Positions 1 to 14,497 of a stretch of DNA of 64,000 nucleotides are shown here, piece by piece; within the stretch, counting starts at the first letter, position 1, and each line of letters begins with the position of its first letter. The stretch is from Ficedula albicollis (Eukaryota > Chordata > Aves > Passeriformes > Muscicapidae), in NCBI RefSeq assembly GCF_000247815.1, contig NC_021681.1, positions 9,550,567 to 9,614,566 on the forward strand, given 5' to 3'. Position numbers and translations under genes: made by a program. The notes under the pieces were generated by a model. It ran no database searches. It saw only the letters and a program-made list of their open reading frames with translations, and was not told where the DNA came from.

Positions 1-249
1 TTCTTCTCTTTCACATATTAGCTTGGAGGGCAGGGGAAGGAAAGGGGCAGACAAAGCAGTGCTCTTGACCACTGAAACTCAGCTGAAAACCTGGCTCTCT
101 CATGTGATGGTTATCTAATTGATTCAAATGTCACCTTCTTATACAGAGCCTTGTAGCTTTCCCAGACAGACTGTTTCAGTCTCCTCTCTCATTTATATCT
201 TTCAGAGGCTTTTCTTTTAGTGTATGAAAGGAATAAAATATTATACAAA

Positions 250-425
250 TTATCTCACTAAATTATTCTCTTTAAATGTCTGCCTTCCTTTTCATGTTTG
301 TTTCTGACCTACTGTCGATCCCATTTACATATAAATATAAAATATTATCTCACTAAATTATTCTCTTTAAATGTCTGCCTTCCTTTTCATGTTTGTTTCT
401 GACCTACTGTCGATCCCATTTACAT
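250..425. repeat. 95-bp tandem duplication
   Basis: Positions 250-330 are repeated at 345-425 with no difference that I can see over about 81 bases; the offset is 95. A short AT-rich spacer (331-344) lies between them. Near-perfect identity means a recent event or a false duplication in the assembly. Confidence 0.9.
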
Positions 426-3138
426 GAAAAAATTACTGGAACACTTCTCCTATATCAGCATTCATTAGCAGCTCCAAGTGCCTGGCACACAACAGGGGTT
501 TTGCCTACTATGCAGTTTGAGGATGTTCTCGTCAGAAATAGGAGCAGATAATGAGGAAAGAACACAAATGTATATGCTTTCTGTCACCGCTGCTCTGTTT
601 ACTTCAGCAAGCAGTAATCTTTTCAAATGCCAGCTTTTCTCCTGCAGTTTGTGTAAGCAAAGCAGTTTTAGGCCTGTTTCTTCCTTTTTTTTGCTGTTCT
701 TTACTGCCCTTCCCCCATTCTGTACTGCACATGTCAAGGTGTTCTGAGCAGCAAAGTTTAAACACACATGACTGTATAGTTCTGCTTTACCAGCTGTGTG
801 TTAGGCTTGACAGGACTCATTGTGAAATGACTGCTCCAAGGACCTGCTTCAAAGTGTTATCCACTGAGACTGAAAGGCAATTGTACTCAGGATTCCTGGA
901 AATCTCTACAGAAAGTCTGGTTGTCTGGCTGGAAGAATGATTAAATAAATTTCTCTACAAGCAGTACATATCTTCCTAGCCACTGCCCTATGACACTGCT
1001 GCAGGAACATAGACAGACAGAAATCTTCCCTAATTGAAACATTTGGATATTTTTCAAATTTCAAGTGAAAATTTTCTGCATTGAATACTGTTTTCTTATT
1101 GCAGTTTCTGATATTGTCTCCCTTTTATGTCAGCTTTCACTTGAAGGCTCACTCCACTGTGATTTTATCCTCAGTACCTAGCAAAAACCTCTAGAATAAT
1201 TTTTTTCTTAGCTGTCATTATGATTTGAGTATATTTTACATATCATACAGGCATATATTTTAAAAACCTTATCCAAAAACAGAAGAGGTATTTCTGATGA
1301 AAGAAAAAACTAGTATGGGAAATAAAAACAAAACACAACCCTCACCCTCATGTGGGAAAATTGAGAAGGCTGAATAAAATACATAGCTGTACTTCTGGGA
1401 AGGCTTGAAAGCAGATACACACACAGTCTGTTCAGCTGTCTCTGCTAGAGAGGAGACAAGGAGAAAACCAGTATCTAGGGAAGGAATTGTTTCACTTGTC
1501 TTTTAAATTTGCTTTTTACTCTCCCCAGCACGTTGGGGAAAAACTGAGATTCTTTCAGGAGAAAAGGCAAAGGGATTCTGCATAGCTGGGTCCTGGTTTC
1601 CACCCTTCTGACAGACTTGTGTTGATACCTTTCACTGTGAAGAGACAAATCCTGACACACAACGCTGTGTCAGAGCTACCCCTGTGGCTTTTCACAGCAA
1701 GGTCAGAGCAGCAATTTAACTTACTGTTTAACAGTCATTTCTTAATTGGAAAACTATCCAGTGTGACACTCCGGAGTAGGCGAGTTAATCACCACGCTGG
1801 TGCAGTGCAGCACAAAGCAGGTCCTGCTGAGAGGATGAGCTGCAAGCCCCAGACACAGAGCAAGCAAAGAGTGGAAGGCACACCCAGGCATGGTGAGGGG
1901 ATTTCTGCACCACTGCAGCCATGCAGCTTGGGACTGCCAGGTGTGTGGGGCTTACTGAAGCCAGTAGGAGCTTTGATGATTTGTAAGGATTACATAGCAG
2001 CAGGGCTCTAAAAGTTACAGATTGCCTACAACAGAGCCTTGCACCCTTTAGGGCTTTCACGTCAAAACACCAGCCAGTGTTTGACCCCCATTTACTCACA
2101 CTGAGCACAATCCAGCTGGTTTGTGCTGGATCCACCTTCTGATACCTTCAAGCCCTCTATTTTACAAGACTTTACATTCCTTGTGGAGATGGCGCTCCCC
2201 TCCTTTCCTCTATTCCTCTCTTCTATTTTAGCTTTTCCCCCAGAACCTAAAAGGAAAAGTTAGCCTTATTTACTGTGATTTCTACACTGGTTAAGGAAGC
2301 TGACAGGTGCTTCAGCAACAAACATCCAAGGGTTTCTATGATTATACACTCAACTTCACATCAGAGGAGATGAAAGGATTTAAAGACCTAAATTCTAAAT
2401 TTTTTTTTTACTCCTAATGAACTAACTTTAAATATTTAATGATTCTTAGAAAGCTTATGAGTATTTAATTTTTTAAAATGGTACTTTAAGGAAAAAAATT
2501 CCCTAAGCAATCCACTTCTATCCCTTTCACTAGCTGATTTCTTTGCTTTATTTGAAGTGACCACTTACCTACTTGAGGAAAAGTTTAGTTAAAGATTATT
2601 TAGCTTCTAAAATTAATGTTAGGTAAAATAAAATTAAAATAAGCATTGCTATGTTTCCTTATAGAAGTCGTCAATAAAAATTAAAATAATCTAACTGCAT
2701 ATTGTTTATTTGTAATGAAGACAAATAGGAAATTACAAACACACAAATTAAAGTTATTAGAAAAAATTCTCTTGTATATACTTGACTTCCCTACTTACAC
2801 TACATTATATAAAACACTTCATAAATTATGTAGCTGTATAGGACTGGTCATCATAAGCTTAGACATTTTTTCTGATCCATTCTCTATTCTAAGGCACAAA
2901 GTGATGGACTGGAAAGTGATTTCTCCTTCCCTTGTGTTAAGGTATTGCACCTGAAACCAGTAAAGATAAGATCTCATCTGAATCTTCTTTAAAAACAGTG
3001 AAATGATTCACCAATTTCAATGGTTAAGACAGAGCCTTACAGTGCATTATCACATCCCTGTTAGAATGAGAACACTTTTTAAGACAGGTAAAAATCCTGA
3101 CACTGGTACACACTCTGAGACGTTGGTGCTAATATCCA
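426..3138. other. gene-free stretch, AT-rich
   Basis: No gene seen. The longest open frames (about 130 codons at 551-940 and 1,619-2,011) overlap others on the opposite strand, show no domain or signal I recognise and have no convincing splice context. The part from 2,380 to 2,720 is very AT-rich. A slightly GC-richer patch lies at 1,760-2,150. Confidence 0.6.
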
Positions 3139-3486
3139 ATATGAATAATCCCTTGCTGAGCAGTATTCCTACATAAGCCAACTTACCAATTTGTGTCATC
3201 CTAATGTTACTGAAAAAAAGCGGCAGGGAACCCTATATGTGACACATTCATTTTTATGCAAGAAAGTCTCATTTAAAAATAGCAGCAGGGAACCCTATAT
3301 GTGACACATTAATTTTTATGCAAGAAAGTCTCATTTAAAAATATTATGAATAATCCCTTGCTGAACAGTATTCCTACATAAGACAACTTACCAATTTGTG
3401 TCATCCTAATGTTACTGAAAAAAGCAGCAGGGAACCCTATATGTGACACATTAATTTTTATGCAAGAAAGTCTCATTTAAAAATAT
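3139..3486. repeat. nested tandem duplication, A-B-B-A-B order
   Basis: Segment A (about 81 bp, 3,139-3,219) is followed by segment B (about 62 bp, 3,220-3,281), a second B (3,282-3,343), a second A (3,344-3,424) and a third B (3,425-3,486). The A copies are offset by 205, the B copies by 62 and 143. Copies differ by only a few substitutions. Confidence 0.9.
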
Positions 3487-6400
3487 TATAAACTTGTATA
3501 CTGAAACTGATGTCCAGATTTCTGTCAGACTGAAGGTCCTGCCAGGTAGGATACCCCATTATTTATATCTTTCTCCTGCAAAATGCCTCATTGAAACCAG
3601 TGGTCCCTTTTTCCCAATCTGAAAAGGAATTTGAGTAGTGAAAACCAGGATTTCATAATATTGTATATTAATATGGAATAAAAAGTAATAAATGCTGTCA
3701 GAATTGTCAACAAGCACTCCTCAGAATGAATGTGGGAACACATTAGGTTAGGAGAAGCCTGCTTTCCTTCATTCATTCCTTTTACAAATCAAACAAGACA
3801 GGAGCCCATGCACGGAACCTGCCTGGCACTTCTGGAGCTTGCACCTGCTACAAAAAGCCTGGGCCTGGGATGGCAAGAGACAGGTGTTAGCTAATGGAGA
3901 AAGCAGAAGGTAGAAAGAAGAATCAATGTTTGGCCCTTAGCAAATCTGCTGTGAGGCCAGGGACTGACCCACCTCCCCTCACCCGGTGGACACAGGCAGC
4001 AGCACGTGGCACATGATCGATGATCCCCTCCCTGCGCTGCAGCTGGCTCACTCCAGGCTGGACAGGAGAGAGCCTTTCACACAGTGCAAGGTAGCCCGTG
4101 CCAAATGTGCTGTGCCACTAGAAAGGCACAGCAGATGGGCCAGAGCATCTGCTTTGCAGTACAGCTTCATTGCTGTGCATGTGAGCCCTTTTGGGCTTCC
4201 TCCTTGGGACTGCAGGAAGATTGGAGTAGTGCTGGTTATTGTGCACCTTGAGAGAATCTGCACCAGCCTGAAAATCTGCACAGACCTCTCCCTTTATCTT
4301 CAGTCTTGACTCAAGTCAAACTCAGACAGAAAGAAGAATTAGAGAAAAAAAATACAATGGGAAGAGTACCAAGGCTTTGAAAGAAGCGCTCACAAGGCAC
4401 ATAATTACATTACTCACATAATTACTTTTCTTTCATAGTTTTTCTTCTTTTCAATGAAATAAAGGGTATGCATTCAGCCAGAGTAATTAGATTTCATTTA
4501 ATAAAATATTAGTGTTTAATTTTGAAGGGAAAAGAATAGAAATATGGAAAGAAAGAAACACCATCTGTTTTTGCAAAGGTAAAATCAAAACAGACAATAG
4601 CAGCTCAGCATTTTTCAAAGCCCTACCCACGAAGGGCTGCAGACCCTCAGGACTCATTTCCACCATCGCCCACATACATGCAGGAGTTGTCACTGACTGC
4701 ACTTAACTTTTCATCTGTTGACAGACCTGGAATGAAGTTTTGCATCCCAAAAGCAAGCTACAAGTGCAAAACCAAACAAATTATATGTCACGGGTCATCA
4801 GCAATCTAATAATTTGGCTCCAAGGATGCAACATTCCAGCAGGAAAACAGCGTTAAATTAGGCCATCATAAACATCGTAACCAGAAATAAAATGGAATTC
4901 AAACAAATGTCATGGATGGGCATAATCTTTACATAACAAACAGCAATTTCAATAGTACAGGTAACTTGTAAAAATGCTATCATCTACATCAAAAATAAAG
5001 CAAGAAAAAGTAAAGTTATAGTTCAGAAATGCACTCTTTCCAGAGCCCAAGACTGGAAAAGTCTCCAAAAACTATGGATCAGTGGTCACATCATCCCAGG
5101 AATTCTTGGAGTCAAGCAATAAGGAAGGGTCCAGAAAGACTCAAAAAAGAAGGTAGCAGGAATCATATCCTGGAACTATTTCATGGTCACATCTAAAAAT
5201 CTGTGGGAAAAAGGGTGGCAAATGTTCTGTGAGATTAATTGGGCTGCTGGCCAACTTTGGCCCACAGGCTGTAGGTTAGGCATTCTCACTCTAAGCTGCA
5301 GGGAAATACAATATGAATATTTGCCTGTCTTTCCTGTTTTCAGACTCCAAGACTGGATTTCAACCATAACTAATTTTTAACCACAACTACTATCTTGTGA
5401 GCTACAACACAGCCTCCTGAGAAACCGCTTGGTAACCCATCCTCAAATCTCATGCCGTAATGATTAGGTTGAAGAGCTTGCTCTTGTTGCTATTATCTAA
5501 GGCTCTTTGATTCCTTGATTCTTTATCCTACAACCCTGCCTCTCTCTCATTTCTCAAGGTCAGAGCTTTCTCTGTAAGCAGTGCATAAACAAGTTACAAA
5601 CTTGACAGCAAGTAAAAAACCAGGACTGAGTTCACAACTGCAAAGTACCTTGCTCTGAGATAAAGTCAGGCCCTGAGATTACAGACAGAAATAGGTTACA
5701 GAGGATGGAGGAGCTCCAGAAGGAGAGAGAGGACCTGTGAATGCAGCAGGACATCTTTGTCTTGATCCTCTTAGCAGGTAACACCCCTGTCCTCAGAGGA
5801 GTCGCCCTGAATTTACACTTGTACAAGAAAGACTGAATACTTTAGGCACTGCCAAGTTCCAACAAGAAAATATAGATGAGCTGCTCAGGTACAACAGCAT
5901 TTTCTATATACAGTATCCAAGCAACCCAACAATTGTGTTGCTTTTAGTACACAAAGATTGCAAAGGCAGCTTTTCTTTCTTCCTATCCTTCCCTATCAGA
6001 GGCACCGGACTCCCACTTGAAGCCTGAGCACACCTCAGAGGAAATGATATATCCAAACCAATGAAAGAGCACAAGATTCAATATCTGATAAGAGAACTTA
6101 AGTGTGAATAACCCAAACAAACACCGAATTCACCTGATAAACAGATGACCAGCCACAAAAGTAAACATTCACAAAAAAAAAAAAACCCCACAGGAAAATA
6201 ACCCAACTCGTTGCTTGCCTATAGAACAAAAGAATGAGTTTTATTCCCCATTTTTCAGCATTACCAAGAAGGTGTTTTCTGAAAGCCAAATGCACTGAGG
6301 AGAAGAATCCACCAGCTGAGAACCTGGAGATTTCCCACTCTGAATCCACCAGGACAGACTCCTCCCTTCCCAACATTGTGGCTACCACTGTAGGCACCAG

Positions 6401-9102
6401 ACCAGCACTCCTGGCCTCAAACTCCAATTCCAGACATATCTGTCCTTCTCTTGAGCTCATAAATTTCTATATGGATTATGGGTATTTCATACTCATACAA
6501 GGCATGAATACTTAGAAGAAGTACAAAAATGAGGGTTAGTAGAATTCAAGATACAAAATAAATTCTCTCAGGTACTGACTTTGTGAAGATACTTAAGTTC
6601 CTCATGTTAAATCAAAATTGTGCATCTAAGCACTTGTCTAGATTACTCACAGCTTAAAATACACAGTACTTTACTATTGCAAGAGTATTTGTCATTTCTC
6701 TTAAATCACCCTTGGCTTTTAGTGTCAATTCTCATTTTGAACAGCTGCAAATGACTCAGTTGTCATAGAAGATGGATATAGTCATAAATTCATTTACAAA
6801 TGATTTATTTCTATAAAGTACATAAAGATGATTTTGAGTATATATGTTTAGTATTCAAGCAGTATAGCTATGAACATAAAGGCAAATGTCATAATCTCTT
6901 CGAGTAACGAAAAAGAATTTCATTTTGTAAGAACTACTGATAAACTGTGTCCAGGCTTTCTCATATTTTTATAGGAATCAAATAATCCAATCATTGAAGG
7001 GGGTGGAGGCAAAGTCAGGTTAGAATTCCTACCTGTTATGTCTGATGTTCCACACAAAGCAATCCTTCATGATTAATAATTTCCTATTTTCCAAAAAAAG
7101 CCAAACACATCTTCAAGTCCTGCTGTAGGTCTTGATGCACCAAGAAAACTGGAAAAATTTATGTTCTACCTTTGAAATAACTTATCAGACTTTGGACCAT
7201 TTAAAATGGTGTAAACACTCTAACCTCTCAGTTAGGTTTGAGTACCTCCATAATTCACCTATTTCTCCCTGCAATCTTTTAGTTTCCAGAGTATCAGCTC
7301 TTCAGAGCTTATCAGCAGTCACTGAATCTAAACAGAAACTTGAAGGTGATGCATAATGCTATTGTGTTCTGGCCTGAAAGAACTTTAACATGTACGTCAG
7401 ATTTGCTAATGCGGGAAGTGTAGTTCCTGGTTTCAGATACTACAGGATCACTGTTGCACCACAGACTCTGATGTCCCAACTGCTATTCTGAAGTGCACCT
7501 TCTCCAAATGCCCCAAACCATATTTTTTTTTTATGAGCTCAGCAGTTTACTGAAGAAAATCAGTAAGTAATTACTCATTATCTACTCTGCCAAAAGCTCA
7601 TGGTGAAGGCCTGGAAAACTTCCCAGCCGTGAAAACAAAAGCATTTCCCTTATAATAGGGTGGAACATTTGTCACCAAGGCTCCTCATTTCCTCTAACCA
7701 GGTTTCAAGTCGAAAGGTGTCAGTTTGACACCATATGCAGAGCTGCTAGGTACCTAGATTGGAAGTTAGCACTTCTATTCCCTACAGACACAAGAAGTAC
7801 ACATAAAGGTTAGAACAGATGGTGGAGGAGTCAGGAAACATATGTTTTTATCTGGACACCTCCACACAAAGAAATTAAAGAAACCACCTCCATCCTCTTT
7901 TAAAGCAGCTGCTCTTTGTTTTTCTTGAGTTCCAGTTTGACAGAGGGGAGGTCATTGTGTTCTCATCCCTGCTTTTCACCAAGTACACTGATTCCACCCC
8001 TTGGAACAGCAGAGAGCCCTATCCCTCCCTTTGCTGATTTCCATCACCCTCGGGAGAATGTAACAAACAATCAGGGAGGGAGCTCTGCAGTTACATGCAG
8101 TGCTGCATGAAACTCTCCGGCTGCCTTGCAAAATTGTAAACAGGAAAAAACCAGAGCAGATGAATCAGATTTTGCCAGTTACTGCTTTGAGTTTTAACTG
8201 CTCAAACACCAGTTTGCAGAGAGGCCAAAAGACATATAAACCTTCTACTGGGACAGTAGCAATGCAGACAAAGAAGGGATATTTCCTTTTTTGTCAATCA
8301 TAAATGTTTTGCCTTGAAAGAGATGAAAAATTCAAAACCCCAAATGTTAAATTACAAACAATTGTTCCAGAGTGATCAATTTTGGTCTGCTCTTTTGTAA
8401 AATTTCAAGATTTTGTTGAACTGCCAGTCATTCAATCACTATAGGACTTTGACTCAGATATCACAGAACTTCACAGAATTCACAGCAGAATTGCTCCATT
8501 TCTCTATACATGGGCATCTCTGCACTGATTATTTTTTTAAAAATATACCAAAGCCCATGATATGCTACCCTTCCTCTCACCTATGGAAGGGAAAGATTAT
8601 GGTAGTGTGATAAATATCATACTAAATCTAAATCTACTCTGTCACTGTTTCCACCTCAAAAGGCAGAAACACAGTGCTATATCCTAGATGAACAAGGATC
8701 AAACTTCAAAATGGCTTATTTTAGATGAAAAATTGAGGAAGGATAAAGTTTCCCTAAAGAACTACAGTGTTTCTGCTGACACACCAAGAATACACACCAA
8801 TAGAAAAATATTTGTCTCTGCATAAGGGTTTATAGAAGGCTGATTCCATTTCCACAGTCCTCTTCCCAACACATAGTAAAACATCTTGATATTTTAAACC
8901 ATTAATTATCTTTCCTGCTCCCCTGAACTTGCAAATTCCTTTAATCAACAGTCAGAAGCTTTCCTTTGTCACCGTTTAGTTATTTTATAAACACTTAATC
9001 TTTCTGTCCAATTTCATCCTAACATATCATTAATCATTGTCCCCAAAATTCTTCTTCATGAGGATGGATCATGAGCGCTTGACAAGCACACACTGCTGTG
9101 CC
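3487..9102. other. gene-free stretch
   Basis: No gene, RNA gene or complete mobile element recognised. It holds an A-run near 6,173-6,185 and scattered frames of under 125 codons without family resemblance. It may hide old interspersed repeats too diverged for me to name. Confidence 0.55.
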
Positions 9103-10229
9103 TCAGAAACACCATAATGACAATACTCAGTTTAACGATTACATCCCAACCTTCTTAATGGCCAGAATGGGATTCCAAAGGAAAAACTTGCTGGAAACAT
9201 AGCTNNNNNNNNNNNNNNNNNNNNNNNNNNNNNNNNNNNNNNNNNNNNNNNNNNNNNNNNNNNNNNNNNNNNNNNNNNNNNNNNNNNNNNNNNNNNNNNN
9301 NNNNNNNNNNNNNNNNNNNTAACTCATCTTAATTCCCCAGGCAGTTTTCTGCTGCCCAAACAGTCTGCAAAGGGTAATAGGCAACTAACTCCTGTTTCCT
9401 GGAGATGAGTGAGCCATCAAATCAGTGACATTTTCCAGACTGTAGGTTTGGTGGTGAATTCCATAATTCCAGGGATGTTCAAATGTACAGAATTATGCAA
9501 AACTTGTCTCTGAGGGCAGTTTTGCATTGCAGCTGTGTAATCTTTCCAGTGGATCCATTTCAGCTGGACTGGAGCCTCCATTCACCAGGAACACACCTGA
9601 AAAGGCTCTAAAGCCTAAATACCGCAGGGTACAGTGCACTCCAAGGAAAAGTACATCCCAAATCCTTGCAGCATGAATATTTCCCGTGCTGGGGATTGCT
9701 GTGATTATACTAAAACTGGGGAANTTCAGAAACACCATAATGACAATACTCACTTTAACGATTAAATCCCAACCTTCTTAATGGCCATAATGGGAATCCA
9801 AAGGAAAAACTTGCTGGAAACATAGCTTAACTCATCTTAATTCCCCAGGCAGTTTTCTGCTGCCCAAACAGTCTGCAAAGGGTAATAGGCAACTAACTCC
9901 TGTTTCCTGAAGATGAGTGAGCCATCAAATCAGTGACATTTTCCAGACTGTAGGTTTGGTGGTGAATTCCATAATTCCAGGGATGTTCAAATGTACAGAA
10001 TTATGCAAAACTTGTCTCTGAGGGCAGTTTTGCATTGCAGCTGTGTAATCTTTCCAGTGGATCCATTTCAGCTGGACTGGAGCCTCCATTCACCAGGAAC
10101 ACACCTGAAAAGGCTCTAAAGCCTAAATACCGCAGGGTACAGTGCACTCCAAGGAAAAGTACATCCCAAATCCTTGCAGCATGAATATTTCCCGTGCTGG
10201 GGATTGCTGTGATTATACTAAAACTGGGG

Positions 10230-10231
<2 letters not shown>
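9103..10231. repeat. large direct duplication containing an assembly gap
   Basis: The sequence at 9,103-9,723 is repeated at 9,726-10,231. Before the gap the offset is 623; after it the offset is 508, so the 115 N bases account for the whole difference and nothing is missing in the second copy at that spot. Copies differ at a handful of bases, mostly in the first 100. A single N at 9,724 marks the joint. This looks like two haplotypes placed one after the other. Confidence 0.9.
9205..9319. other. assembly gap (115 N)
   Basis: A run of 115 N. The second copy of the surrounding duplication reads straight through the same point (about 9,827-9,828), which suggests the gap holds no real missing sequence. 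Confidence 0.98.
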
Positions 10232-11033
<802 letters not shown>

Positions 11034-11992
11034 TTTTTTCTGTCTGAAAGGAAGAAAGTGCAACTTAAAAAATTACTTACAATTATGGATTACTCAAAAC
11101 TAGCTGGAGGAAAAAGATTATTATCATATTCTCCTGTTAGTACAGCATGAGCACATGTGACATTTCATTCACAGTTGCCTCCAAATAGACTTGGTGATTG
11201 TTGGGACTCCTGAGTACAAGCTGGTTAAGAATCTTAAAAAATACAACAAAAAGAAGGAATACACATTCCTTAACCAGAAATAAGTTTCTTGGTGAAGGGT
11301 GCTGTGCCCTCATTAAAGAATATTTTAACTAGCTGAACCCCAAATTATATTTTGTGAGGATTTATTCCCCAGAAAAAGTAATGGCTTTCAATTTTTCATT
11401 GCTGCCTTTTGACAAACTGTAGATAAATTAAAAGTATTCCCTCTGATGCATTAAGGTAGAGTATCATTCTTTATGCTCCAGTTACTGAAAAGACCAGAGC
11501 AGTGAAAATAAATGAACTAAAAAATTCTATGAAATATACAGTTCCTTTAGCTCTGTAACCTGGGCAGCTTTTCCAAAATCACTAGCTTCAAAAGATTCTA
11601 AATATCCTAAGAAGAATAGAAGATGATACTCAGAGAGGACAATGCAGCAGAGCTATTGTTCCCAACTCTTTTTGTAGGCTTAACTGTTTGCTTGACAGGT
11701 AAATTGTTAATGCCTGCTTTAAAAAAATCCTACTGCACAAGACCAAAATAGACACCAAAACCAAAAGCCAGAAGAATATATAGAAGATATGACTTGTAAA
11801 AAAAATGGTTGGTATTCACTATGGAAGAGATGCAACCTTTGACAAACACTGGTCACATAAACAGGTAGGTGGGGGGCACTTCCTCCTCCCTTATTTATTT
11901 CTGCCTTTCATGGCAGCCCTGCCTGAATGGTCCATTCCCACACTTACTGCTTTGTCTTGAATCCACTGCTTAAAGAATATATACAGGGAAAA

Positions 11993-12045
11993 ATAATAAT
12001 AAATAATAATAATTTATTATATAACTTAATAAATAATAATGTAAA
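11993..12045. repeat. AT-rich low-complexity tract
   Basis: Repeated AAT/ATT triplets with imperfect inverted symmetry, about 50 bases. Simple sequence, no other role seen. Confidence 0.8.
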
Positions 12046-14473
12046 TAACTCATTGTTCTTTTTTCAACCTCTGAGATGCTTCTAAAAAATTTCTAGAAGT
12101 TGTACTTGGAAAGCACACAAGAGTTGAAAATCATTCAGAAGTAAAAAGAGTAGGGGAGAAAAGGGAAGACAGAATTTACATGGGGCACAAACATAAATGT
12201 TATGTTTGTGAAGAAAAAGATTATGTTTTGGATCCCTACGACAAAAAAATGTTATTCCACTCGAAAATCTGCCTGTCATTATGAGAGTAGGACAATGATT
12301 TGGAATATTTACTGATAAGACTGAACAAGGGCTGAGTGCAGATACAAGCTATAAGTTAATCAAGAGCAGGCAGGAATATTCACACAAGCAAAGGCAGACA
12401 TGATTTTGGGCTGCACAGACAAAACCCAGCAACTACCACCAGGCAAGCACAGAAACCCTGCTCCACATGACCCAGATATGACAAGAGTGACAATGTCACA
12501 TCATCACAGCCTCTGCTTCCCCAAGACACCACAGAAAGCTTTCCTAGGATTAGCAGCAGAAATGAGTGAAGAGATAATTTCCCTTTGAGTGGAACATGAC
12601 ACACAACAGGAACTAAAACTTGCCAAATAAAATGAATTTATTAAGCAGCTAGAAAATGATCTCTATAGGCATAATGCAGCTCAGCTCTGCTGAACTTAAA
12701 GTCTCAGTCTCTCAAAGAACCTATGCTGTGCTAGGAGAATGCCGACAGGCAACTGAAAGGCATGGGTATTTCCCTGTGTAGAAAATCATACTCAATTCCA
12801 ATGAAGAAAGATAAAAGTGCAATAAATACAATAAATATATGCATCTTGATCAAGTGAAGGCTAAAGAGCAACAAGACTGCCTTAATGAATTATTTAAAAT
12901 AAACACCACCATGGAAAAGAAATTAAATTGAAAATAAATAGCACTAATGGAATGAGAGCAAGCATATTTGGAATGACAAACAGGTAAAATTTAGAAACCA
13001 TTTAAACTATGGTTTCTGGGGAAGCAGCTAAAACACAGTCATTTCAGTCTTACTGAACCAGGTTGAGAAGAGCTCACTGTATCATACACTAGCTAAGCAA
13101 TGCTCTTACCAGGCATTCAGGAGAACTTTCCTACCTTTACACCCCAAGTCTGCTGCTCTTTGCATTCATGAAACAAAATTACAAAAGCCCCCAACGTCAA
13201 AGTCCAGAACTCATGTTTGAAGCACAAAAAAAAGAATCACTTTTAAAATGGACTTAAACTTCTGTTGTGATGAGGGGGTGGAAATCTAGTAATTTCTTAT
13301 GCCCCCAATCATTAAAAGAGCATTTTTAATGCATTATCAGATCATAACAGCAAACAGCTGCAGCTACTAATACCCCCTACACTACAAAAAAAATAGTCTC
13401 AATTTCTTTTAAGATACATAAGATATAAATTACAATTATGTACATTGAGAAAAAATACCATATTACGCAAATCCTCAGGAACTCAAATCAACACCATGTC
13501 TACCCATACAAGTAACTAGTGACCTACAATACACAAATCAGATTTGCAGTATCACAATGATTATTTTTTTAGAAATCAAAAGGCATTTAGTACTACTGGC
13601 TTCTCACAAGTAGATTGCACAAGTTTTTACAATGCAATAGCACTTTCACCCCTTTGCAGAATGGGAAACAGAGCTAGAGGCATCGAATAATTTCCTGAAA
13701 GTCTTTGACCAGGCCTGTAGTAAAACAAAGATGCACTGTGCACAAGCAGAGCTCCTGCTGCAAGCCACAACAAGAAGGCCAAAGTTAGAAAAGGAATGAA
13801 AATTATCATTGTCAATTGTAAGAAAAGCACAGAGAGGGAAAGTATGATTAAGCTGTTACAGACTAGAGCAGGTCAGAACACGCTGCTCTTTTCAAGCCAT
13901 GCTGTTCAGAATGCTGTCGTGAAAGAGAAAAATTTTCACATATGTCAGCCTTTTGGAGACTTGTTCTAGATTTTTAAGACCCTTTACAACCTGACCCATT
14001 ATGAATAACACAGACCTCAATCTTCTGTGCACCTAAAAGTCAAAAGAGGTCTTGGCTAAGCAGACTTTTTGAAGTGACAACATTAAAAACAATTTCTGGT
14101 TTTGTTTCATAGAAAAATAAATGGATATTGAAAAAGATCAGAAGCACTTCTAAAGAAAACACAATTTTTACTCTCAGTCCCCTATAAGGCTAAAATCAGA
14201 CCTGCTTCTTGCATTTCTGTGTTCCATATTTCCCTCAGCAAGTCATAAATCCCACTGTTTGTAGCCATAAACCTGTCACATTTTAAATATTAAATTAGTT
14301 TTAGAAAGAAAAAATTTAAAAGCATGTTCTCACAAGAGAGGCAGCAATATGTCCCCACAAGTCACAAAACCTGATCAGCCAATTTTTAAGCATCATGGAC
14401 AGACATGAGCCAAAATGTCTCATTAAAGTGTTAACTGCATTTCACGCTTCTCTGACATAAATTACTCAACCCC

Positions 14474-14497
14474 AAGACCCTTTCACAAAAGGGTCTT
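14474..14497. repeat. perfect 10-bp inverted repeat, 4-nt loop
   Basis: Arms AAGACCCTTT (14,474-14,483) and AAAGGGTCTT (14,488-14,497) enclose CACA. There is no T-run or neighbouring gene that would make it a terminator; it lies in gene-free DNA. Confidence 0.85.

Noticed and set aside
551..940. 129-codon frame near the left edge
   Set aside because: No recognisable domain, overlapping frames on both strands and no gene structure.
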